Source: Sphingobacterium multivorum (GTDB lineage Bacteria > Bacteroidota > Bacteroidia > Sphingobacteriales > Sphingobacteriaceae). From it: 64,000 nt of DNA. Made by a program: the position numbers and the translations under genes. Positions within the stretch are counted from its first letter, which is position 1. Every line of letters begins with the position of its first letter. The stretch is from positions 3,162,001-3,226,000 of the forward strand of contig NZ_CP154261.1 in the NCBI RefSeq assembly GCF_039511225.1, given 5' to 3'. Of the stretch, positions 55,015-64,000 are shown piece by piece. The notes under the pieces were generated by a model. It made no database searches. It had not been told where the DNA came from and worked only from the letters and a program-made list of their open reading frames with translations.

Positions 55015-55776
55015 ATGGGAAATACGTTTATGTTTCTTTTGATGGCACTTAATACAGCACTGTCCTCACAAGAAGAATTAAAAACAACAAATCAACAAAC
55101 CACCAGCACTCATCGTATCAATGTCGAACGTCAACACACCGAAGTTGACTCGTTGTATGATGAAATGAATCTAGGCAAAGTATTAAAATACGAAGCATTT
55201 CGTCAAGCAATGGAAGGCAGAAAAGAACTTCCGATCCACAACAAGGACATCATGACCGTCATCGATTTTTCATTGGCATCAACGGAAAAGAGGCTTGTAG
55301 TACTCGATCTTGCGCACAAAAAAGTACTATTCAACACGCTGGTCGCACATGGAAAAAATAGCGGTGAAAACTATGCCGTCAATTTTTCAAATCAACAGGA
55401 GTCACTTAAAAGTTCTTTAGGATTCTTCACAACAGAAAACACCTACAATGGCGAGAACGGCTACTCTTTGGTGTTAAATGGTCTTGAAGAAGGGATAAAT
55501 GACAATGCAAAAGCACGATATGTTGTGATGCATGGCGCCGACTACTGTAGCACAGGAACAATAGCAAGTTTAGGCAGACTTGGCAAAAGCTACGGCTGCC
55601 CCGCGGTTCCAAGGGAATTTGCAGGTCCAATCATTAACACAATCAAAGATGGAACGTTGTTGTTTATTTATGCAGACAACTCCGAATACCTCGCAAAAAC
55701 ACGTTTGATCCATCAACCCAATATATTAATGGCTCAATTTCAAAAAAGACAGTCTGCCTTTGATCACGAAGGCTAA
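55015..55776 (+). CDS. Murein L,D-transpeptidase catalytic-domain protein (YkuD_2)
   Basis: A 253-residue protein with a short signal (MGNTFMFLLMALNTALS) and a YkuD_2-type domain. The catalytic stretch is YVVMHGADYC followed by GRLGKSYGCPAVPRE (Cys about 200). Bacteroidota often carry this family, which is only distantly related to the YkuD domain in the preceding gene. The product probably modifies peptidoglycan outside the inner membrane. It has its own -7 box and a Shine-Dalgarno-like site, both unusual here. Confidence 0.85.
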   Translation: MGNTFMFLLMALNTALSSQEELKTTNQQTTSTHRINVERQHTEVDSLYDEMNLGKVLKYEAFRQAMEGRKELPIHNKDIMTVIDFSLASTEKRLVVLDLAHKKVLFNTLVAHGKNSGENYAVNFSNQQESLKSSLGFFTTENTYNGENGYSLVLNGLEEGINDNAKARYVVMHGADYCSTGTIASLGRLGKSYGCPAVPREFAGPIINTIKDGTLLFIYADNSEYLAKTRLIHQPNILMAQFQKRQSAFDHEG

Positions 55777-55780
55777 CAAC

Positions 55781-55818
55781 AAAAAAGCCTGATAGAAATA
55801 TTTCATCAGGCTTTTTTA
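55781..55818. terminator. Terminator after the YkuD_2 gene
   Basis: Perfect 13-bp arms (55781-55793 with 55805-55817) have an 11-nt loop, with an A-run on the left and T-run on the right. It may also act on the opposing esterase gene (ends 55865). Confidence 0.88.
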
Positions 55819-55864
55819 TGTTATAAATCGCTGTCCGACAGACCACCTTCGCATTCACGCTAAG

Positions 55865-56563
55865 CTAAGATTTATGCTTTTTCTTAAATTTCAACATCCA
55901 ATTGTAAATTGCATCGTCATGAAACAATCGTTCCACGCTTCCGTGTGTGCCCCCTTTTATTACATTTAAGCTCACATTTGCTTCCGGGTCCTCTCTTTTT
56001 ATCGCATTCATAATTTTTCGGGATTCCGAAATTGGCACAGCACGATCAGCAGTACCATGATGAAGCCATATCGGCACCTGCGTCAAATTAGATGCATACT
56101 GACTCGATCCACCACCACATATTGCAACGGCAGCAGCGACCCTTTCGGGATATTTACCAGCCACATCCATGGTGCCATAGCCTCCCATACTCATGCCGCA
56201 AACGTAAATACGGTCGGGGTCGGCATTGTAATGTTCAATAACATAGTCAACAATTTCGATTACTTTGTCTGGATCCCATCCTCCCCGGGACTGTGGTGCA
56301 ACAATTATCCCAGGTACATCCTGCCCTTTATTGATGGCATACAGTACACCGTAACGCTTTACACGGTCTAAATTTGTCCCGGACAAACTTCTTCCGTGCA
56401 AAAACACAAACACAGGCTGCTTTTCAGATTCCAATGAATCCGGTGTAGCGTCTTTCAATAAAAAAGGATAAGCAGTCTCCCCTTTTATAGCGTGTATTTC
56501 CTGCGCGTTTACGCGCGTCAACAGCATAAAGAAAAAACAGATATACAGGTAAATTTTTCGCAT
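55865..56563 (-). CDS. Alpha/beta-hydrolase esterase, exported
   Basis: A 232-residue protein with a signal peptide (to about residue 20, RVNA) and an esterase fold. The oxyanion turn is in FLHGRSLSG, the nucleophile is Ser125 in GMSMGG, Asp is in HHGTADRAVP and His is in GGTHGSVERLF. It resembles PHB depolymerase/feruloyl esterase-like hydrolases. The substrate is unknown. It is monocistronic. Confidence 0.85.
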   Translation of the reverse strand: MRKIYLYICFFFMLLTRVNAQEIHAIKGETAYPFLLKDATPDSLESEKQPVFVFLHGRSLSGTNLDRVKRYGVLYAINKGQDVPGIIVAPQSRGGWDPDKVIEIVDYVIEHYNADPDRIYVCGMSMGGYGTMDVAGKYPERVAAAVAICGGGSSQYASNLTQVPIWLHHGTADRAVPISESRKIMNAIKREDPEANVSLNVIKGGTHGSVERLFHDDAIYNWMLKFKKKHKS

Positions 56564-56809
56564 ATTTCTTGTCTATGACTATCTAGCTTAATTTTGGAGC
56601 ACTAAAAATACAATTAAATGACTTTTACGGCATGCATTTAACATGTTTTAACATTTCGATTTCGAGAACATGGCCATTCAAACAAAAGAAAAGCTTCATT
56701 CCTTATTAGCACAAATTGGTCATTTGAAAGATTCCATCCAATTATAATTGCATTTCATGCCAAATTTATCTTAGTTTGTAACATTGAAGCAAAATATCCA
56801 AGCTCTCAC

Positions 56810-58015
56810 ATGAAAATATTGCATACCGCCGATTGGCATTTAGGAAAAAGATTGGACAGTTTTTCCCGGATAGATGAACAAGTACTGGTCATGGATGAAA
56901 TCGTTCATATCGCAGATCGGGAAGACGTGGATCTGGTGATCATCGCAGGAGATCTGTTCGATGCCTTCAATCCAGGTGTGGAAGCCATTGAGTTATTTTA
57001 CCGAACCATAAAGCGTCTTACAAAAAATGGCATGCGTCCTGTAATAGCAATCGCAGGCAATCACGATTCACCTCATTTGATTGATGCGCCCGATCCTTTG
57101 GCAAGAGCGTCGGGGATCATCTTAATCGGGCATCCTCATGCTGTGGTCACTCCTTTCGCAACAGAGGGTTTCACCGTGTTACAGTCAGATACAGGCTTCA
57201 TCGAATTAAGCTTGCCGCAATTTGACTACCCGATTCGTATTGTTCACACAGCCTATGCCAATGAAATACGCTTAAAACAGTATCTGGGCGAAGAGAAAGA
57301 AAGTAAATTGAATGAAGTTTTAGCGGCAAATTGGCAAAAAATAGCCAATACCTATTGCGATGATAAAGGCGTCAATATATTGACGGCACACCTTTACATG
57401 AATAAATTGGGCAGTCCACTTTTAGAGGAGCCAGATGGCGAAAAACCGGTGAAAATTGGTAATGCAGACTTAATCTATTCAGAGGCCATCCCGCCGCAGG
57501 TCCAATACACGGCATTAGGACATCTCCATGGCTATAAAAATATCGGTTCGGCTGAGAAACCGGTGATTTATGCATCTTCGCCCCTATGTTATAGCTTTTC
57601 GGAGGCTGGGCAAACTAAATACGTTGCGTTGGTGAATGTATTGGCCGGCGAACAAGCAATTGTCGAGCGCATTCCATTGACTCAGGGCAAACCGCTGGTC
57701 AGAAAATCATTCGACGATATTGAGCAGTGTATATGCTGGTTGTCTGAAAACCCCGATGCATTGGTGGAGCTCACGTTGAAATCAGAGACCTTCTTAAAAG
57801 CCGAGGACCGCAAGCGAATCTATCAGAGCCATTCGGGAATAATCTACCTCATTCCGCTCGTTAAGCAAGATGAGCAAGAGCTGCTTGAAGCCAAAGAAAT
57901 TAATCTTACACAAGACATGTCGACTTTATTCAACGATTATTTTAAATCCAAGAACGGCAACCAGGCACCCAATGATGATATCCTTAATCTTTTCCGCGAA
58001 ATCCTAAACTCATAA
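56810..58015 (+). CDS. sbcD: SbcD nuclease subunit
   Basis: A 401-residue calcineurin-like phosphoesterase (Mre11 homologue). Metal motifs are HTADWHLGK (start), GDLFD, AGNHDS and the later ILTAHLYMN and LGHLHGY. With SbcC it forms a nuclease that opens DNA hairpins and protein-blocked ends. The gene is followed by sbcC with a 3-bp gap, so they are translated together. Confidence 0.95.
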   Translation: MKILHTADWHLGKRLDSFSRIDEQVLVMDEIVHIADREDVDLVIIAGDLFDAFNPGVEAIELFYRTIKRLTKNGMRPVIAIAGNHDSPHLIDAPDPLARASGIILIGHPHAVVTPFATEGFTVLQSDTGFIELSLPQFDYPIRIVHTAYANEIRLKQYLGEEKESKLNEVLAANWQKIANTYCDDKGVNILTAHLYMNKLGSPLLEEPDGEKPVKIGNADLIYSEAIPPQVQYTALGHLHGYKNIGSAEKPVIYASSPLCYSFSEAGQTKYVALVNVLAGEQAIVERIPLTQGKPLVRKSFDDIEQCICWLSENPDALVELTLKSETFLKAEDRKRIYQSHSGIIYLIPLVKQDEQELLEAKEINLTQDMSTLFNDYFKSKNGNQAPNDDILNLFREILNS

Positions 58016-58018
58016 TCC

Positions 58019-61000
58019 ATGATTCCATTACAGCTAACTCTAGAAGGGATATACTCTTATCAAGAACGTCAGACGATCGACTTCTCTGCGCTTTCTCAAG
58101 CAGGTCTTTTTGGTATCTTCGGTGCTGTGGGTTCCGGCAAATCATCGATATTGGAAGCGATTACCTACGCCCTATTTGGAGAGACGGAACGTCTGAATGC
58201 ACGGGATAAACGCGCTTATAACATGATGAATCTCAAGTCCAATAGATCGTATATCGAGCTTGATTTCGTCAACTTTGAAGACCGTACATTTAGAATTACC
58301 CGCGAATTTAAACGCAATTCCAAAAATTTCGATGATGTGAAATCGCCCACGGTTGTACTCTACGAAAAAATCAATGAAGCATGGGTTCCACTAGAAAGCA
58401 GAAATACACAGCATATCATCGGATTAAGCTATGAGAACTTCAAGAGAACAATCATCATTCCCCAAGGACAGTTCAAAGAATTTATAGAACTCGGCGCCAA
58501 GGAACGCACGGATATGATGAAAGAAATTTTTCAGCTGCATCGATTCGACCTGCAGGATAAAGTTTCCAACCTCTATAAAAAAAATCAGTCCGAACTGGAT
58601 CACCTCAACGGTCAATTAATCGGATTTGATGAGGTCACAACCGAACTGATAGAAACGACCGAAACAAATCTCCAACTGGCAGTCGAGTCCTTTGTCGTCC
58701 TTGAGTCGTCGTACAAGGCGCACCATGAAAGGTTCTTAAACCTCAAAAAACTCAAAGAGGATTTCTTAGAACTCCGAACAGTGAAAGCACTCTTTCAGCA
58801 ATTGCTAGAACAAAAAGATGAAAAAGAAACTTTACGGTTAAAGTTAAATCGCTTTGAGGAAGCGCAAACCAACTTTCTACATATTCTTAAAACCAAGGAA
58901 AAATTAGCAGCAGAAGGCCTAATTGCACAGAAAAGAGTAGAAACCGAAAAGCAGAGACAGGCCGAAATTCAACAGCTGATCCAGGAGCATTCCTCAAGTC
59001 TAAATCTGTTGAAATCACAATATGAGCTGCTACCACAGCGTCGTATTCAGGAATTGGACCTGGAATTGATAAGCCAATTGATTACGTTTTCAAATGAAAT
59101 CAAGAGTTTACAGGATCGGGCGCAGAAGGGACGCAATTTTGTGCAGGAAACGAAAGATCAACAACGACATTGTAAAGCCAGAATCCAGGAGACAGAAATT
59201 CAGATCGCTAGCCTAAAGCAATCAAAACCCTCAGCCCATGAACTCATGGAACTTGGGCAGTGGTATACGAAACAGCAGGGCATCCAACAACTGGAAGATG
59301 ACCTGAACAAACAGGCCATTGATTTAGAAAAAAGCATAATCATGCTGAACCAGGAACTCCATACTTTCCATCCTAACCTCGAAGAGTTCCGATCAAATCA
59401 CCTTCTTGTGGTCAGCGCCCTCGAGCAAAAACTTCAGGCCCTCCACGAGGAAAAATCACATCTTCTCCTGCAGCAAAGGTTGACCCAATATGCTGAAAAC
59501 CTTAAAGCAGGATCCCCATGCCCACTATGTGGAGCTTTGGAACATCCCGCCATCAATCAAGGACAGGATATTTCCCAGGACGTTGCCGCCAATGAAAAAT
59601 TGATTACCGAGACAAATGAAAGTCTTAAGCATCAACAGGATCAGCAATTTCAAGTCGAGAAACTCCAGCTACGCCTGCAGTCATTGCATGATCAGCAACA
59701 AGATCTATATACAAAAATTCAGCTAAATGCCCGTAACAAAATTGCCCATGTGCAGCAATTTACATGGGCTGGTTATAGCGCTACCGATGAATCCAACTAT
59801 ATCTCAAAGAAGCAGGATCTCGCTCGGATCGATACACAGATAGCAGCGTCGGAGCAGCTGCTCGTCGAACATCAGGCTACACTCGCCTCCGTTGAGGAAA
59901 AGCTGGAGAAATACAATAAAGCACTGCATCAGTTTGAACGTGATGAAGCAAGCAAACAGGCCCAGATTAATCAAAATATGGGGAATCTAAAAACGCTGCG
60001 CTGGTCCGACTATAAAATGCGGGAGTCCGAAGCAGTCGAACAGGAATATACTGCACTGAAAAGATCGAATCTTGAGATTGAGCGCGACTACATTGCTTTA
60101 AGCGAACGATTAAATGAGTTAAACAGTCAATTTGCAGCCCAAAACAGCTTGGTACAGACCATTGTTGAACAGCTCGGACATATCGAACGTGAAAGTCAAG
60201 AGGCCGATGTCACGCTCCAACAGCTACTTGAGGCGTCACCCTTTGAAACGTTGGAAGAGATTCGGCAAATACTCGCGGAGAATTTGTCTGTCACACAGAT
60301 CCGACAAGAGCTGGAGCAATTTCAGATCCAGTTTGAAACGGTGAAGGCACAGATCAGTCAGTTGGAAAAGAAACTCGTCGACCAGGTATATGATGAAAAC
60401 CAATATCTCGCGCAGGAAAAAATCCTGGATGAGAGCGCCCAACAATTGAAAGCAAGCACAGAAAATGTTGCCCGACTTCAACAAGAACGCGATCAGCTAA
60501 GAATCGCCTATGCTAAAAAGGAAAATCTCCTGCAACAACAGATCAAACTAAGTTTACGCCACGAGAATTTGAAACAACTTTTTAATTTATTTAAAGGAGC
60601 GGGCTTTGTGCAATATGTTTCTTCGATTTATTTACGGCAGCTGTGTGATCATGCGAACATTCGTTTCCATCGCATGACCCGCAATCAACTCAGCCTGCAG
60701 CTGAATGACAACAATGAATTTGAAATTATCGATTATTTGAACGAAGGAAAAAGTCGCAGCGTAAAAACACTGTCCGGTGGACAGGCATTTCAAGTATCCC
60801 TAAGCTTGGCTTTGGCCTTAGCAGAAAGTGTACAGTCAAATTCGCGTGCAGCCAGAAACTTCTTTTTTATCGATGAAGGCTTTGGAACACAAGACATTAC
60901 CTCTGTTAACATTGTTTTCGAAACGCTATTGGATTTACACAAAGAAAACCGCATCGTCGGCATTATTTCACATGTTGAAGAGCTCAAAGAACGTATTCCA

Positions 61001-61057
61001 GTGTCCCTTTCGATAGAAAAGGATGAAGAAAGGGGCAGCGAAATTTTTATCAATTAA
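58019..61057 (+). CDS. sbcC: SbcC ATPase subunit
   Basis: A 1012-residue SMC-like ATPase (Rad50 homologue). Walker A is GAVGSGKSS (35-43), followed by two long coiled-coil arms. The zinc hook is CPLC (Cys501 and Cys504) at the middle, and the LSGGQAFQVSLSLALALAE signature plus Walker B FFFIDEGFGTQD are near the end. Its size and hook position are normal. SbcCD cleaves hairpins, which is of interest here given the long palindrome at 42 kb. Confidence 0.95.
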   Translation: MIPLQLTLEGIYSYQERQTIDFSALSQAGLFGIFGAVGSGKSSILEAITYALFGETERLNARDKRAYNMMNLKSNRSYIELDFVNFEDRTFRITREFKRNSKNFDDVKSPTVVLYEKINEAWVPLESRNTQHIIGLSYENFKRTIIIPQGQFKEFIELGAKERTDMMKEIFQLHRFDLQDKVSNLYKKNQSELDHLNGQLIGFDEVTTELIETTETNLQLAVESFVVLESSYKAHHERFLNLKKLKEDFLELRTVKALFQQLLEQKDEKETLRLKLNRFEEAQTNFLHILKTKEKLAAEGLIAQKRVETEKQRQAEIQQLIQEHSSSLNLLKSQYELLPQRRIQELDLELISQLITFSNEIKSLQDRAQKGRNFVQETKDQQRHCKARIQETEIQIASLKQSKPSAHELMELGQWYTKQQGIQQLEDDLNKQAIDLEKSIIMLNQELHTFHPNLEEFRSNHLLVVSALEQKLQALHEEKSHLLLQQRLTQYAENLKAGSPCPLCGALEHPAINQGQDISQDVAANEKLITETNESLKHQQDQQFQVEKLQLRLQSLHDQQQDLYTKIQLNARNKIAHVQQFTWAGYSATDESNYISKKQDLARIDTQIAASEQLLVEHQATLASVEEKLEKYNKALHQFERDEASKQAQINQNMGNLKTLRWSDYKMRESEAVEQEYTALKRSNLEIERDYIALSERLNELNSQFAAQNSLVQTIVEQLGHIERESQEADVTLQQLLEASPFETLEEIRQILAENLSVTQIRQELEQFQIQFETVKAQISQLEKKLVDQVYDENQYLAQEKILDESAQQLKASTENVARLQQERDQLRIAYAKKENLLQQQIKLSLRHENLKQLFNLFKGAGFVQYVSSIYLRQLCDHANIRFHRMTRNQLSLQLNDNNEFEIIDYLNEGKSRSVKTLSGGQAFQVSLSLALALAESVQSNSRAARNFFFIDEGFGTQDITSVNIVFETLLDLHKENRIVGIISHVEELKERIPVSLSIEKDEERGSEIFIN

Positions 61058-61080
61058 TTCCGTTTTATTTTGTATATTAG

Positions 61081-61117
61081 TTATAGCGGTTCCGCTGAAC
61101 GAGCCTGATCGCTATAA
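61081..61117 (+). other. Hairpin after sbcC
   Basis: TTATAGCG (61081-61088) and CGCTATAA (61110-61117) form an 8-bp stem with a 21-nt loop, lying between sbcC and the small ORF at 61137. It could end the sbcDC transcript or lie in the leader of the next ORF. Confidence 0.35.
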
Positions 61118-61136
61118 CCAACAAAAACAAAAGATT

Positions 61137-61334
61137 ATGGGCTTATTTTCAAACAATAAAAAAGGAAAAGGGTCTCATCCTTTTTTTCATAAGGCAACCA
61201 AAACAGTAAGCTGCACGGCCTTTTCAGCTAAAGAAACCCGTCAAACAAGGACGGTACAATCCATCCTTTTTGTCAAACAATACGATATACTAACGATCTT
61301 AAGGGAGGTTTTAATGCCGCAGAATCAAAACTAA
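61137..61334 (+). CDS. Possible small protein
   Basis: A 65-residue ORF starting at ATG 61137 (MGLFSNNKKGKGSHPFFHK), basic at the N-terminus. The frame extends upstream to 61023 but that part overlaps sbcC. No family is recognised, and no strong promoter or terminator marks it. It may not be a gene. Confidence 0.35.
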   Translation: MGLFSNNKKGKGSHPFFHKATKTVSCTAFSAKETRQTRTVQSILFVKQYDILTILREVLMPQNQN

Positions 61335-61668
61335 AATTAAACAGATTTCCATCTTCCATACTAACGTGAATGATGTTGGCCCTCCATGTAAACGTAAACA
61401 GACTATGTTTACTACGCACGATTACTGCCTAGGTTAAAGAAAGTCTAGGTACAACATAGCGCATAAAGCTATCAAAATTTAGCAAAACAACATGATTGCT
61501 AATCCCTGGGAACCAGAACTTCACAATTGGCTTTAGGGCAGAAAAAGAAATACAATAAAACATTGAAATTATAAAAAAGAAAGTTTATTTTAACAAGACA
61601 AAACTTTTTCCAAAAAAATATTGTCATACGATAAATAACAATCGATAGACAGTATATTTGTCAGCTAT
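61335..61668. other. Intergenic region before the permease gene
   Basis: About 330 bp. It holds a small inverted repeat, GTAAACA/TGTTTAC (61394-61412), and a direct pair of CTAGGT near 61429-61451. Otherwise I see only the -7 box at 61653-61660. Confidence 0.5.
61653..61660 (+). promoter_or_regulatory. -7 box close to a start codon
   Basis: An exact TATATTTG box ends 8 nt before the ATG at 61669, implying a very short leader. Confidence 0.5.
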
Positions 61669-62763
61669 ATGAAGTACAAACAAATCAACAATAATTCCAT
61701 CAATCAAATCATGCTAATCGTCATCATATTGGCGATATGTATATTGATATTTACAAGCCTATTCTACTATCTCCCCGGTTTCTTGGGAGCAGTTACGTTA
61801 TATATTCTTTTTAGAAAAATCAACTTTAAGCTGACTGAAGAAAAAAAATGGAATAAATCTTTTGCCAGTATTTTATTGATATTATTAACCATCATATTCT
61901 TGGTAGGGCCACTCTATCTGTTAATCAACTACATGGTACCTCAGGTAACAGAAGTCATTAGCAACAAAGACGATCTGATACACAAGTTTGATTCGATCAA
62001 AACGTACTTTAAAGACAGCCCCTATCTAAGCAATATCGATCTTTCTGATACCGCCTTAATGGGAACGCTTCAAAAAGCAGCTAAATTTATACCCAATATT
62101 CTGAATTCCGTTGCGGAAGTTGGTGTCAATATACTGGTGGCGCTATTTGTGTTGTATTTTATGTTGGTTAGCAGCAAAAAACTAGAACAAACCATTTATC
62201 AAGCGATCCCTTTCACCCAAACCAGTAAAGCCGAGTTGTGGAAAGAGTTTGACATGATGGTAAAATCCAATGCAATTGGCATCCCGATTTTGGCCATATG
62301 CCAAGGTATTGTAGCGGGTCTTGGCTATTGGTTCTTTGGCTTAGAGAGCCCGATCTTTCTGGGAATTCTTACGGCAGTTTCCACTATAATCCCAATTTTG
62401 GGAACTATGGTGGTGTATCTGCCCGCAGCGCTTTTTCTACTGGCGAATGGACAGTCCGGAAATGCAATAGGTCTTGCCTTATATGGTATCATTATTATTG
62501 GTAGTATTGATAATGTACTTCGATTTACCATATTGAAAAAGTTGGGTGACGTTCATCCCTTAATAACGGTATTCGGTGTTTTGCTGGGATTAAACCTATT
62601 TGGTATGCTGGGATTAATATTTGGTCCACTAATCCTATCTTGTGTTGGCGTGCTACTGAAAGTGTACAGCATTGAATTCGGACGAAGTACACCTGATATT
62701 ATTCAATCTACCTCATTGACAGACACAAAGTCCAGGCATGACGGTCCTGACATCATAGAATAA
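61669..62763 (+). CDS. AI-2E-family transporter (YdiK/TqsA type)
   Basis: A 364-residue polytopic permease of PF01594. About eight helices, with an N-terminal pair, a soluble-like loop (EVISNKDDLIHKFDSIKTYFKDSPYL) and the closing ITVFGVLLGLNLFGMLGLIFGPLI motif of the family. Members have varied roles (signal export, Na+/H+ exchange); the AI-2 export name applies to only a few, so substrate is open. Confidence 0.87.
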   Translation: MKYKQINNNSINQIMLIVIILAICILIFTSLFYYLPGFLGAVTLYILFRKINFKLTEEKKWNKSFASILLILLTIIFLVGPLYLLINYMVPQVTEVISNKDDLIHKFDSIKTYFKDSPYLSNIDLSDTALMGTLQKAAKFIPNILNSVAEVGVNILVALFVLYFMLVSSKKLEQTIYQAIPFTQTSKAELWKEFDMMVKSNAIGIPILAICQGIVAGLGYWFFGLESPIFLGILTAVSTIIPILGTMVVYLPAALFLLANGQSGNAIGLALYGIIIIGSIDNVLRFTILKKLGDVHPLITVFGVLLGLNLFGMLGLIFGPLILSCVGVLLKVYSIEFGRSTPDIIQSTSLTDTKSRHDGPDIIE

Positions 62764-62983
62764 GGGAACTGCAACAGGTTAAATTGTTTTGATCACAACA
62801 TGCATTAATATCCAGTATACTGTCATAAATGAATTTCTACGATTAAGAATCCCTTTTTTTTCATAGTTTTGATCATTAGTATAATAGATTCTTCAATACT
62901 TTCTACGCAAAAATTGACGATGTATTAAGCATAAATATTAAAATGATAAAATCACGAAATTGATTTAAAAGCAAACGTATTCT
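62764..62983. other. Intergenic region before the thioredoxin-like lipoprotein
   Basis: About 220 bp, AT-rich, with a T8 run near 62853. No ORF of note and no convincing -7 box of the TAnnTTTG form. Confidence 0.45.
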
Positions 62984-63601
62984 ATGAACAAAAAGATAAT
63001 CTTAGGAGTGACAGCGGTATTGACTGCCGGGATTCTTTCCTCATGTAACAACAACAAACCGAAAACAGATCAAACGGCAAATACGACGCAGGAAGCCAGT
63101 GCTGAAAGCCATGACCATGCAGGCCATGATCATGCAGACCACGACCCTAGTCAAGCTGCGCCAAAGCAATCTTCCGACCCTGCAGCCATTCTTCCTAATT
63201 TCACATTTTATCAGCTTCGTTCGGGCATCCGTGTTACGCAGGAAAACGTCGCTAAAGACAAGAATACCGTTTTTATTCTATTTGATCCCGGGTGTAGTCA
63301 TTGCCAACATGAAGCTACGGAGCTTGAAAAGAATATTGATCGTATAAAAGACGTCAATATTTATTATATTTCCATGAATGATCCGGCCTTAGTACTAGGT
63401 TTTTTTGACACCTTTGCACCTAAACTATCCAAAGCATCCAACGTAGAGGTATTGATTGATAAAGACCAAACGTTTATACAGACCATCCACGTACCTTCAC
63501 AATTTCCCGCAAATTACGTCTATGGTGCGGACGGAAAACTAAAAGCACATTGGGAAGGTGAAAAAAATATTAACGAAGCAATAAGCCAATTTCATAAATA
63601 A
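62984..63601 (+). CDS. His-rich thioredoxin-fold lipoprotein (CSHC)
   Basis: A 205-residue lipoprotein (lipobox ILSSC, Cys21). The linker after the lipid anchor holds ESHDHAGHDHADHDP (His43, 45, 48, 50, 53), a likely metal-binding stretch. A thioredoxin-like domain follows with the redox motif CSHC (Cys104/Cys107, FDPGCSHCQHE). It is paralogous to the exported CGHC protein at 10164-10658, which lacks the His stretch. It ends 6 bp before gapA and appears to be in the same unit. Confidence 0.85.
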   Translation: MNKKIILGVTAVLTAGILSSCNNNKPKTDQTANTTQEASAESHDHAGHDHADHDPSQAAPKQSSDPAAILPNFTFYQLRSGIRVTQENVAKDKNTVFILFDPGCSHCQHEATELEKNIDRIKDVNIYYISMNDPALVLGFFDTFAPKLSKASNVEVLIDKDQTFIQTIHVPSQFPANYVYGADGKLKAHWEGEKNINEAISQFHK

Positions 63602-63607
63602 TCTGAA

Positions 63608-64000
63608 ATGCTAAACATAGCAATCAATGGATTCGGACGCATCGGTCGGAATACACTACGTAATATTTTTTTACGGGAGGCTTTCGATGAACTGCAGGTC
63701 ATTGCCATCAATGACCTGACAGATACGAAGACCTTAGCCCACCTATTTAAATACGATTCTGTACATGGTCCTTTTCCTGGCACCGTGACACACGATGAAA
63801 AACATATTATTGTCAATGGTCTTTCCATCTTGGTTACCAATGAAAAAGATCCTGCAGCACTGCCTTGGCAGGAGCTTCAAATTGATGTTGTCATCGAATC
63901 TACAGGGTATTTCACCAGTCGTGACAAAGCGGCTCTCCACCTGGAAGCTGGTGCAAAAAAAGTGATTATCTCCGCCCCGGCACAAGATAAAGACATTCCA
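63608..64000 (+). CDS. gapA: Glyceraldehyde-3-phosphate dehydrogenase, N-terminal part
   Basis: A 131-codon open frame, cut by the right edge. The N-terminus MLNIAINGFGRIGRN has the NAD-binding glycine loop, Asp36 (INDLTD) favours NAD over NADP, and VVIESTGYFTSRDKA and AKKVIISAPAQD are the family motifs. The catalytic Cys lies beyond the window. It begins 6 bp after the thioredoxin-like lipoprotein, with which it may be co-transcribed. Confidence 0.95.
   Translation, partial: MLNIAINGFGRIGRNTLRNIFLREAFDELQVIAINDLTDTKTLAHLFKYDSVHGPFPGTVTHDEKHIIVNGLSILVTNEKDPAALPWQELQIDVVIESTGYFTSRDKAALHLEAGAKKVIISAPAQDKDIP

Noticed and set aside
61023..61136. Upstream part of the 103-codon frame at the end of sbcC
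   Set aside because: It overlaps the conserved sbcC C-terminus in another frame; only the later ATG at 61137 is plausible, and weakly.

Overview
The window looks like chromosomal, housekeeping-type DNA from a Bacteroidota species, most likely a Sphingobacterium or a close relative in Sphingobacteriaceae. This rests on several things. Many genes carry the Bacteroidota -7 promoter box TAnnTTTG. Most start codons lack a Shine-Dalgarno sequence. There is a sigma factor paired with an anti-sigma-like/beta-barrel protein, DUF937-OmpA and fused SpmA-SpmB proteins, FabV enoyl-ACP reductase, and a lysyl-tRNA synthetase with a C-terminal extension. The species name is inference. I saw no insertion sequence, prophage, CRISPR array, rRNA or integration scar.

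Layout. 1-970: the start of a TPR-repeat protein that runs off the left edge. 1.1-4.0 kb: arginine/ornithine catabolism (rocD-rocF) with a divergent Lrp/AsnC regulator. 4.0-7.0 kb: two small unknown proteins, an NAD(P)-binding protein and an alkaline phosphatase. 6.9-7.2 kb: three tandem, nearly identical tRNA-Thr(UGU) genes. 7.5-12.9 kb: clpB, a thioredoxin-like protein, purN, a Cys-rich mini-protein and an MFS transporter. 12.9-15.1 kb: a hotdog thioesterase-like protein, then a lipoprotein, a SCO1 copper chaperone and a lipoprotein cytochrome c, which fit cytochrome oxidase maturation or electron transfer. 15.3-21.6 kb: a complete RND efflux operon in the order tetR-tolC-acrA-acrB. 21.7-26.5 kb: a HAD phosphatase, the ECF sigma/anti-sigma-barrel pair and lysS.

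26.5-32.0 kb: a G-run repeat hairpin, a patatin phospholipase, a fused SpmAB-like membrane protein, mgsA, an OsmC protein, coaA and an MscS channel. 32.2-39.4 kb: a copper P-type ATPase and gyrA followed by two TPR proteins in one transcription unit. 39.4-44.4 kb: an FKBP isomerase, an Ohr/OsmC protein, a small lipoprotein, an MFS exporter, fabV and a DMT-type exporter. 44.4-51.6 kb: an ABC exporter, an S1/P1 nuclease, a DUF4268 protein, a lipocalin, a small unknown, amt and a divergent porin. 51.7-61.1 kb: a DUF937-OmpA protein, a NUDIX hydrolase, two L,D-transpeptidase-like proteins, an esterase and sbcD-sbcC. 61-64 kb: a small unknown, an AI-2E-family permease, a His-rich thioredoxin-like lipoprotein and the start of gapA.

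The strongest non-coding signals are long intergenic inverted repeats. They include a perfect 60-bp palindrome between convergent genes and a perfect 24-bp stem that begins inside a coding region. There is also a run of about 11-bp TTAACAGGGG units that folds back on itself, and -7 boxes lying 4-8 nt from start codons that suggest leaderless mRNAs. I found no clear multi-gene undescribed system. The most open questions are the topology of the anti-sigma/barrel and DUF937-OmpA proteins, the thioredoxin-like lipoprotein next to gapA, and the repeat hairpin at 26.65-26.73 kb.
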